From Platanthera guangdongensis (lineage: Eukaryota > Streptophyta > Magnoliopsida > Asparagales > Orchidaceae), in assembly GCA_039583875.1 (NCBI GenBank), contig CM077157.1, forward strand, positions 72,726,346 to 72,790,345: a stretch of 64,000 nucleotides of DNA. Reading direction: 5' to 3'. Both the position numbers and the translations under genes were made by a program. The notes below the pieces were generated by a model. The model was given only the letters and a program-made list of their open reading frames with translations. It was not told the DNA's origin and searched no databases. Below, one piece after another: positions 54,192-62,907 of this stretch; the stretch's first letter is position 1, and each line of letters opens with the position of its first letter.

Positions 54192-55587
54192 ATAAAACCG
54201 TCTAGCTTAAAGACGGGAAAAAGAAAAGCGCTCTTGCGAGACACCCCTTGTTTATCTTTAATAATTTTTTTTTGTTTTAAAAAAAATTTTTTCTAAAAAA
54301 TTTGAAATTTTTTTCTTCTTGTTTCTCCCCTCTTCCTTGACTTATGTTGAGGCCAATGTTTATTTTTAAGTATGAGGGTGGATTTCTATTTATTGTTTTT
54401 ATTTTAAAATTTTAAAAAAAATTAAAAAAAAATCTTTAAAAATTTTCAAAATATAAAAATCTTAAAAAAAAAAATTACAAAATTTTGTTTTCTTTTTATT
54501 ATAAAAAAAACTAAAAAAAGAGAAAATTCCAAAAAACCAAAAAATATAATAAACCCCTACTTAATCTTGTTGTGACTTTTCAGAAAATTTATTTTGAATT
54601 TATTTATAAGAATTTTATAATTTTTGATTTTCTAAATCTTTTATTTCATCAAAGTTAGTTAAATTTAATTTTTAGGTGATTTGATTTTAAGAAATAAATT
54701 TATGAAGTAAAATTTGATTAGAGAAATCTATTTAGACCTTATTCTCTTTTATTGTAATTAGTTTCAACTTTGTGGCATTTATATTAACAATTCTTAGATT
54801 TTAATTATCTTCACTTTATGCTTTAAGAGTTTTAGGAAAACTTAAATCACTATAGTTGCTCTCTTAGATTTTTTTAATTTAATCTAAATTTTGTTAAGTC
54901 TTTCCCCTTGTTTTTAATTTTCTTGTTAGATCATATGTCATGGGGATAAGAGGATAAAATTCATTATCCCTTGGTACACATATGCAATTTTTCATTTTTG
55001 GTTAAATCATATGTCATAGGAATTAAAAATTCCTTGGTACACATATGCAACCCCAAAAAAAATGAGTAAGAGGATAAAATTCATTACTCCTAAACAATTT
55101 TGTTTGAAGAGAAAAAAAGAAGAAAAAAAAACATCAAAAAAGAAAAAAAATTTTGTGCGGGGTGAGGGGATAAAATTCATCACCCCCAATCTAAGATCTC
55201 TTCAATCTTCCTTTTTTCCAAACCCAAAACCCAATATAATTGCTTAGATTTAAATTAAATTTGTAAGAGAGCATAAGTAGTAGTTTGATTTTCCTTGAAG
55301 TCTCTTTTTAGAGGAAAAAGTGTTTATAATTTTTAATCTAATTTTGTTTGCTAAATACTTAATTTTGAGTTCTAATTATTTTATTAGAGAAAACTTTGCT
55401 AAATATTTAGCTCTTCACTTTTTACTTTCATATTTTAGGACTTAAAAATTTGAATCCCTAAAATTAATTTTTAACTCTCTTTTGATTTGATAATTTTTTA
55501 GTTTGATTAAAAAAATTATATTATTTTCTTATAAATAGTTCTCATAGTTTTGCTCTGGAATAGCAAAAGATTAAGTGTGGGGGTATT
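54192..55587 (+). other. Non-coding 3' internal region of E8
   Basis: AT-rich, with long A and T runs. Contains repeated words such as GAGGATAAAATTCATTA (about 54950 and 55070) and ACATATG. Ends with the polypurine tract TAAGTGTGGGGGTATT (55572-55587). No coding sequence seen. Confidence 0.75.
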
Positions 55588-57193
55588 TGATAAGTTAATT
55601 TATATAGTTATTTTAGTTTAGTTTTTTTATAAATAAATAGTATAATTTATTTGGATTTATATTAATATATATAATAATTCATTTATTTTTATATTTCAGG
55701 TCAATATGGGCTCCAAATATCATTTTCAAGTCCATGACAAAGATCCGAAAACATTTTGAGAAAAATAACATTTTTGGCCACGGATAGCTGAAATTCAAAT
55801 GGCCATAACTTTCAAACCAGGAAGAGTTACGGGACGTGCAACCAGTCAACGGAAAGAGGACGACGTCCTCTACAAATCTGGAGAATTTCACAAGTACACG
55901 CCCCAAGAACACGGGCGTGACCAGGGTGTGAACACGGGCGTGACTAGTTCAAGATAATAATTTTCTCCAGAAATCTTCCCGGGGTAATTCTGGAACATTT
56001 CCCAAGTACATGCCCCCCTGTCACGGGCGTGACCTAGGGCGTGACTAACCCGAAACTGCCGACTTGATGCCAGAATGCGCCGTTTTCAGTCATTTGCTGA
56101 CCCGGTCAGTACACGCCCTAGGTCACGGGCGTGACCTAGGGGCGTGACACCTGAGGAACTGACAGAATTTACTCCCGCCGTTTTCAGCTTCCCGCAGTTT
56201 TCCAGAAACTGAAGTGACACGCCCTAGGTCACGGGCGTGACCTAGGGGCGTGACCCGCCATTTAACAGATTTTGGCGGTTTCTCCTCCAACGTTCCCGGG
56301 CTTTCAAGACGGCGGTTTCCGAGCCTGACACGCCCTAGGTCACGGGCGTGACCTAGGGCGTGACCTTGCAGAAATTTTTCCTATAAATTGCAGATGAGTT
56401 CAGAAGCAAAGGAGGAGCCAGGAGGCCAATCTAGGAGTAGCTTCAGTAGATTATTTTCAAGTTTTTATGCATTTTGCTTATGTACTTTTCAATTTCATAG
56501 TTTAGCCTTTAATTCTAGCCTTTTTTTATTTTCTTTCTATGTATCCCTATTTTCATTTTCACTTGATCATGATAAGCTTTTCATTATAATAAAATATTTC
56601 TTTTTGTCAAACTCTTTTTTTATCGTTTCGAGTTAGCTTTGATTTATTAGCTTTGATTCCGATCTAAGATCCGTATCCTAAATGACCGAGAGGTTGCAGA
56701 TACGGGGAGATCACTCAAAAATAAAAGGAGTTGATTGCAATCCTCGAGAGAGGACGACATGACTCTTCCGGATTGGAGTGAAATCCAATAGAGGGGTTCA
56801 CCTCCTAAAGCAGGCTTAGGGGTTTCGACTGGCCGAGAGGTCTTAATCGATCAACCTAAGTTTAGTCGAGAGCGTATTCTCGAGAGAGGCGTTTTCGTAT
56901 TTTAGGAACCTCCACGGTCGAAGCGGATAATCTAGAAGTTTGTCTTTAAGATAAGTTTATTTCAATTCAAAGTAAGTCTAGATCAAGTGCTTCCTTTTAT
57001 TTTATTTTCTAATAATAGTTTTAATTCACTCCTTTTATTTGCCGATAAAATAATATTAATTTGCGTGAGTAGGAGTGCTCAACAGGCCCCGAGTCTAATA
57101 CGACATTTCTTATACTATATTTCGATAGGTACACTTGCCTATTTCGAGATTATAGTTTGGATATAATTTTTAAAACTATAAAATTCTTCATCA
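55588..57193 (+). repeat. 3' LTR of E8
   Basis: 1606 bp, about eight substitutions from the 5' copy, several of them transitions in CG or CHG context. Confidence 0.95.
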
Positions 57194-57311
57194 CGGCGTG
57201 TTAACCTCTATCGCCTAGCAGTTGATTGGTTTCTCAAGAAGTCCTGCTTGATGTTCGTCGAGAGACTAGTGCGGATCGGTAATAATTAATGCCTGCGATA
57301 ATTTCCCGAGA

Positions 57312-59301
57312 GCCTAGTACCTAAACACCTAGAGGGGGGGGGGGTGAATAGGTGACCTAATCCTTTTTAAACTTTAATGGCAGCAAACAGTTATATCACA
57401 GAATTCTAACTACTTTTGCACATCAATCACAAAGCATACACAGCAAATCATAACACAGCACAGCAGACACAGAGTTTTATAGTGGTTCCCCAAGCTTTGG
57501 GTACATCCACTTTCCCCCTTCGCCTATCTAGCAGTGTACTAGATTCGGCCAAACTTCACCACTATCTCAGAACCCAAATTGGTTCCTACACCTCAGGCCC
57601 AAAACCTTACAACTCAGCTTTATCCCAAAGCCTACACTCAGCTACAAAGGCCTACACTCAACCACAAAGGCCTACACTCAGAGATTACAATCTCCTACAC
57701 TCAGGCTCTCAAGCCCTACCCTCAGCCTTTATAATTACAGGCTTACAATTCACTCAGATCCAAAGGATCCTACAAGATAAACATGTTTATAGAAATAATA
57801 ACTCAACAACTCAGAAACAAGAGAGGGGAGTTGAGAGTTTCTTGATGAGTTCTTGGAAGAACTCAGCTGGATTCAATCTGACTTAGCTTTCTTCAAAGCT
57901 TCTTGAAAGTAGAACTGAATAAGAATGAATCCTCCTGCAGTTGATCCTTGATCTCTGCTTCTTAAGATCCAGAATAAATCTGAACCCTTCTTCTCAGCCT
58001 AGTTCCAACGGCTGATTTCTTGGATGGAGCCCTCTCTCTCCAACTTCTTATATCTGCACTTGGACGGCTAGATCTTCTTGATTTGATACTTGATCAATAA
58101 CTTTGTGTACCACTTTAATAACTTGTTCAACAACAATCTGAACAACAGTTTCTGTAAACTGTATGAGCCTATTTATAGGCCTTCTTTATGGTAACCGGCT
58201 GGTCCGGTCCATAACTGAATTCTGACATCTCTGACAGGTGCTGTAGACCGGCTGGAACGACTGCTGTCAAGGCATCCAGTCAATTCTTGAAAATCTCTAA
58301 CTGTCTGAAAGTGTCGAGACTTTCTGTCTTTAAGTGTCGACACTTATAGACCAAGTGTCGACACCAGTTGTGTAAGTGTCGACACAAGTTTACAAGGTGT
58401 CGACACAACTCCTTGTGTTCTAGATACTATGTCTCGACACAGATTCTTCTGCATGTGTCGACACTGAAATTGAGTGTCGACACAAGTACTTGATCTTCTG
58501 TAACTTGCTGAATTCTTCTAAGTGTCGACACATCTCCTTTGTGTCGACACAACTTCTTGTGTTGAATCTGTTAAGTGTCGACATAGCTTCTTGGTGTCGA
58601 CACATAGTCTTCTAAGTTGATACTTGCTGAGTGTCGACACAGCTCCTTGTGTCGACACTTGATTCTTCTGTCGAGACTTCAGCTGAGTGTCGACACATTC
58701 CCTTAGTGTCGACACTTGTACTTAGAATAATTTGTTGATCTTTTTGTTCTTTGCTAAGTGTTGAGTCTTTAGCTGAGTGTCGACACATACTGTCTTGTGT
58801 CGACACTTACTTCATGTGTGGACTCTTCTATTGAGTGTCGACACTTTATTCTTGGTGTCGACACTTTAACTTAGTCTCTGCTGACTTTTGCTGAGTGTCG
58901 ACACAGCTCCAAGTGTCGACACTTTCTAGTGTAGACACAGCTTCACTGGGTGTCGACACAGCTCCTTGTGTCGACACTTTCTGTCTGCATTTTTCTTCAT
59001 TGAGTGTCGACACAGCTCCTTGTGTCGACACTTTCTGTCTGGTGTCGACTCTGCATCCCAGGTGTCGACACAATGACTCCAAGTGTCGACACTGCTTGTC
59101 TGGGTGTCGACACAAACTTTCTTAAGTGTCGACACTTTCCCTCCGGGTGTCGACACATGGACTTAGAAACTTTTTGCTTCAGTCCAGTAATTACTTAACC
59201 TGCACAAGTAAACTAAACATACATCAAATACATTATGATGTATATCATTGAGTTGGGTGAGGCTTCTTCAAATCAGGTACATTTAACCAATGTACCCAAC
59301 A
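57312..59301 (-). repeat. 3' LTR of E9
   Basis: Minus strand TGTTGGGTACATTGG onward; left end near 57312, judged from the change from E7-type words to the CACCTAGAGG-G(11)-TGAATAGG block at 57327-57352. The LTR ends should be confirmed against the 5' LTR outside the window. The 156-codon plus frame at 57416-57886 is not a gene. Confidence 0.75.
58316..59157. promoter_or_regulatory. GTGTCGACAC palindrome array in the LTR of E9
   Basis: Roughly 29 copies of TGTCGACAC in 840 bp. Many occur in pairs about 18 bp apart that are themselves mirrored: AGTGTCGACACAGC, then TGTGTCGACACTT, joined by CTCCT. Spacers are variable. It is the longest array of this word in the window. Confidence 0.8.
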
Positions 59302-59598
59302 ATCTCCCCCTATTTGGAGAAGTCATAACCCTTAGTCAATGATATACACCATTCATAATAAGATTACAAAATGATGTAAAGCAGGATTATGTATAGTAGG
59401 GTAAACATAACATGTAATAATTTCACATGTATACAAATACATCAACACAGAACAAATAAGAAATAGACATATTCACAGAACAAACATGAAATATATTAAT
59501 CATATATTGTTCTAATATCTGTCTTATACATTTTCAGAAGTTCAATAAATGTTTTACATCCAAAAGATTACAAAATAAACTTCAAGAAAATTCTAAAT

Positions 59599-62394
59599 CT
59601 ATTTTTGTTCTGGCTCCTTAATCACTATGCCTTTGCCAGCTTGAACTTTAGCTTGGACAGGAGCAACAGTAGTTTCAGCATCAGCAGGCTTCTTGCCTTT
59701 CAGATCTTTCTTCTTAAGCTCTTCAGCTTTGATCTTCTGCCTCTCAAAATAGTGGTATGGCTTAGGAAAGTACTTGCTAGGCTCCTGAGCTGTAGGAGGT
59801 AGCTTTCCCATCTTTGCCTTCCTTCTGTATTGAACAATGGCCTCTTGTCTTGATTCATGTTTCCTCCATTCAGCTTCAGAGAACCACTTGTTCCTGTCAT
59901 GAATGTTATCCTTGGCAGCTTTCCAGGCAGTTAGTATAATGTTCCTAGAGGTAGGGCTCCACTGTTCAAAGTCTGGCCTTTGTTCTGCTTGTTCCCTAAA
60001 CCTCTTCTTAGACAGTCTTGTCTCTTCCTCTTTCTGCAATGCCTCTTGCATGGCTTCAGTAATAGGCTGAACAACCTTTTCAATATGAACATTGTCCTTG
60101 CCCCCAGATGGGCTATACATTGTCTGTACATCAGCATGAATCATTTCAAAATCTGGAGGTGGATAAATGACCTGAGCTACTTCTGGTTGCTCACCTCCAA
60201 GATAGGTAGGGTTAATTCCAGATTCAACAACATCATTGTCATCACATAGAGGAGGATATCCAAGTGTAGCTCTGATGGAATTTGATATCCACTTAGCATG
60301 GTCAGAGCTTGCCTTGACTAACACTCTCTCCCCCTTTATGACTTCTCTAGCCATATGATCTCTGACATCATCCTTCTGAAATCTGATTTGACTATCCAAG
60401 TATCTGATTCCATCTTTAAAGAATGGTTTGAGCTTTTGAAGTTGTTCAGATATGACCTTCTGGGAGGCTTGGATAGCAGTCTTAACAGCAGTAATTTCTT
60501 CTTGAAAGGCTTTGTCAAATTCAGCTTTAACAGCAGCAGTAGAAGTAGAAGGTTCAGCAGCCTTGTTCTTTAATTCAGTGACAATAGCATTATGTGAAGC
60601 AGTCAAATTGTCATTCATCCTTAGCTGATTTTCAAGAACATATCCTTGATTTAATGCTATGTCATCCACTTGTGCTTTGATCTTTTCCTGGTGTGTTGCC
60701 AAGTACACCACTGCATTTCCACCCTTGTAGAAGCATTCTGTCATCTCTTTCTTGTTAAGGTTCATTTCAAACCTTATAAACTTGATATCTTGGGCCAGAT
60801 CAAATTGCAATGATTTTTGCCCTTCATCCACATAAGTCTCTATTGCTTTTCTTTGTTCATCCAGTTTTATCTGCAGTGCAACCATTAAAGCACTATAATC
60901 AACAGTTGGAGCTTGCTGAACTATAGGCTGTGGGGCAATAGATTGTAAAGCCTTTTTATAACTTTGTCTTCTTCTTTTGAATACATAGAGTTTCTTTTGC
61001 TTAGCCCTTGCTGCCTCCTCATCTTCAGATTCTGAGGAGCTGGCTATGTCAACCCTCTCCTTAGGGCTTGGAAGCTTCTCAGGTTGCACATCAGGTGCCT
61101 TCTCAGTTTCTTGCCTCACAGGCTCTTCATGAACTTGCACTTGCTCCCCCTCAACAACAACATTCTCTTTCTCAGCAGCATCCTTGTCCATGTCAAAATC
61201 TTGTTGGTCTAGATTTAGGAATAAATCTTCCATAGTGTATTCTTGTGGTGATAGAGCTGGAGAAATTCTTTGCTCTTCAACCACTGGATCAGGAATCACT
61301 TCTAGTACAGCAGATGTGTCTTCTCTAACAGCATCTGGAACTTGACTGTCCAGCTGTGTTTGATGATGAATATCAGACAAATCAGCATCTTCTATAAGAA
61401 ATTCTAAAGTATTTAGGTCAGTGAGTACCTCTAGTATGGTGTTGGTGGCTTGTTCACTTTCCAGTGTAGAGGGTTCTACTACAACTGGAAGCTCCCCCTG
61501 GATCTCAGCAATCTCTTGAGGATCAGGAGTCTTTTCAGCAGGCTCTTCCCCATGCTCATCTGGAGTGAAGACCACCTGTTCTTCACTTTCAGAACTGCTA
61601 GTGGACTCTTGTGCCACTGGAGCAGTCTTCCTTTTCTTTTTGGGAGGAATCTCTTTCTCAGAAACAATCTTTTCAGGGGTTGGCAGCTCCTTAGTCAACA
61701 CCCTGTCCCATCTTGAAAACAACCTCATGTCCATTTTCCTCATGTGGTTTATTTTACTTCCAGCAGCAGTACTCATTACTTCTGGAATCACACCAGCTAG
61801 GTATAGACTAATGATTCTGCCCAGGTTGGGCTTCTTCAGACCTTCCTTAATTTTCTCAAATACAATTACTGACCAATCAATGCTTAGAGTGAAGATTATC
61901 CTTGTCATTATTCCAAACATATGGGCAGACACTCTGTTATGCCCTCCTGGCTTGCTGAGTAATACTTTACCAACTATCTCAGAAAGAAACTTTCCTTGAT
62001 TGTTCATTCCCTTCCTGTTAAACACAGATCCTATCTTCATTGTAGAATCAAGGCCACACCAGGTAAGAGCTTCCCTGGTCTTTGTAGCAGTAACTTCATC
62101 TTCCTCTTGAGTTCTTGGCAATTGAAGCACCTTCCTCAAGCTCTTTGGTGAAATCTTAACCTTAGTTCCATGAACTCTGGATTTGATTCTGTATCCAGAT
62201 TCATCCACTTTAGCTCCATTTAGGAATTCAAGAATCTCTTTCTTCCATATTTTTGTAGGTTCAGAAACTAAATACTCTAACCCAGAATCAGCAACTAGGG
62301 TTACGACTGCCTGGATTTCTTGATCAGCATCAGTGAAAGCGCCGCGCACCAGCTCATATCCTTCGTTGACGTTCTCCTCTAGCTTAGGCACCAT
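59599..62394 (-). CDS. Env-like (Sirevirus additional) ORF of E9, 931 residues, intact
   Basis: ATG 62392-62394, stop just inside 59599. Residues about 25-210 resemble the putative plant transposon protein domain found in additional ORFs (pattern 'V-G-V-ISP-L-VL-LP', then a helical block with RIISLYLAGVIPEVM). A basic PPKKKRK at 250-256 looks like a nuclear localisation signal. Residues 260-480 are acidic and Ser/Glu/Pro-rich. Coiled-coil helices follow (about 510-710), and the C-terminal 250 residues are Lys/Glu-rich. No signal peptide or clear membrane helix is visible, so a true envelope role is unlikely. It lies between pol and the 3' LTR, preceded by its own GTGTCGACAC array. Confidence 0.82.
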   Translation of the reverse strand: MVPKLEENVNEGYELVRGAFTDADQEIQAVVTLVADSGLEYLVSEPTKIWKKEILEFLNGAKVDESGYRIKSRVHGTKVKISPKSLRKVLQLPRTQEEDEVTATKTREALTWCGLDSTMKIGSVFNRKGMNNQGKFLSEIVGKVLLSKPGGHNRVSAHMFGIMTRIIFTLSIDWSVIVFEKIKEGLKKPNLGRIISLYLAGVIPEVMSTAAGSKINHMRKMDMRLFSRWDRVLTKELPTPEKIVSEKEIPPKKKRKTAPVAQESTSSSESEEQVVFTPDEHGEEPAEKTPDPQEIAEIQGELPVVVEPSTLESEQATNTILEVLTDLNTLEFLIEDADLSDIHHQTQLDSQVPDAVREDTSAVLEVIPDPVVEEQRISPALSPQEYTMEDLFLNLDQQDFDMDKDAAEKENVVVEGEQVQVHEEPVRQETEKAPDVQPEKLPSPKERVDIASSSESEDEEAARAKQKKLYVFKRRRQSYKKALQSIAPQPIVQQAPTVDYSALMVALQIKLDEQRKAIETYVDEGQKSLQFDLAQDIKFIRFEMNLNKKEMTECFYKGGNAVVYLATHQEKIKAQVDDIALNQGYVLENQLRMNDNLTASHNAIVTELKNKAAEPSTSTAAVKAEFDKAFQEEITAVKTAIQASQKVISEQLQKLKPFFKDGIRYLDSQIRFQKDDVRDHMAREVIKGERVLVKASSDHAKWISNSIRATLGYPPLCDDNDVVESGINPTYLGGEQPEVAQVIYPPPDFEMIHADVQTMYSPSGGKDNVHIEKVVQPITEAMQEALQKEEETRLSKKRFREQAEQRPDFEQWSPTSRNIILTAWKAAKDNIHDRNKWFSEAEWRKHESRQEAIVQYRRKAKMGKLPPTAQEPSKYFPKPYHYFERQKIKAEELKKKDLKGKKPADAETTVAPVQAKVQAGKGIVIKEPEQK

Positions 62395-62427
62395 TAGGGT
62401 TTGTAGAATTTGTCTTGAGAGAAGAGA

Positions 62428-62873
62428 GGTGTCGACACAGAAGCTTGGTCTCGAAACTTTGAAAGCGTGTCGACAAACAAAGACAAAACCCTATTTATAC
62501 CTTTCTGATTTTGAAGATGAACAGGCGGGACAGCTAACTTAAAATGTGTCAACACTGGCAATAAGTGTCGACACTGACTGATAATGTCTCGACATATATG
62601 TGTCGACACAAGTTTAGTCAACAGATTATATGTGTCGACACTTGGTTATGTGTCGACACAACATAACTCGACACATTGTCGAGACTTTACTTAGAAAATT
62701 CTGAGTAAATACTAAGTGTCGACACCACTTTGGATGTGTCGACACCTACTTGGCATGTGTCGACACTAACATTCTGAAGTGTCGACACCAACTTCCTAGA
62801 TGTGTCGACACCTTTTTCCTGAAGTGTCGACACCAACTATTCTGTGTCGACATAGACTTGTCTATGTGTCGAC
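62428..62873. promoter_or_regulatory. Second GTGTCGACAC array, between pol and the env-like ORF of E9
   Basis: About thirteen copies of the LTR palindrome in about 450 bp, placed just upstream of the env-like start codon. The same word in LTR and spacer suggests an internal promoter or RNA-structure element for the second ORF. Function is inferred. Confidence 0.65.
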
Positions 62874-62907
62874 ACCTTTTTACTTAGCCATTTTTAATTC
62901 TGTAAAC

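Larger units (their letters stand above)
51275..57193 (+). mobile_element. E8: very young Athila-like element with one intact ORF and no pol
   Basis: LTRs of exactly 1606 bp each (51275-52880, 55588-57193), TGATAAGTT to CTTCATCA, TSD CGGCG. I count about eight substitutions between LTRs (about 0.5 percent), the youngest pair in the window. Primer site TGGCGCCGTTGCCGGGGA; polypurine tract AAGTGTGGGGGTATT. The internal 2707 bp carry one 381-codon ORF and no protease, RT or integrase. Confidence 0.95.
50072..57311. mobile_element. E7: Sirevirus-type LTR remnant, split by E8
   Basis: TGTTGGATATCG (50072) followed by a run of 15 G and TGAATA (50098-50118) is the terminal pattern seen in Sirevirus LTRs. 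The LTR body runs to 51274, is interrupted by E8 with TSD CGGCG (51270-51274, 57194-57198), and continues to about 57311, where E9 begins. It carries TACCGC-type palindromes throughout (50180-51266, 57200-57305). The orientation is uncertain because the TGTTGG/CCAACA ends are symmetric; no internal region is visible. A single 3.3-kb LTR shared with E9 is an alternative. Confidence 0.6.

Noticed and set aside
57416..57886. 156-codon plus-strand frame
   Set aside because: It lies inside the 3' LTR of E9, which is on the minus strand, and consists of repeated AAGGCCTACACTCA-type sequence.
58316..59157. GTCGAC (SalI) runs as linker or vector contamination
   Set aside because: The copies have varied natural spacers and recur in defined positions of separate elements.
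50072..59301. E7 and E9 left end as one 3.3-kb LTR
   Set aside because: Two separate poly-G/TGAATA terminal blocks (50098 and 57334) suggest two different LTRs, though without the E9 5' LTR this remains unproved.
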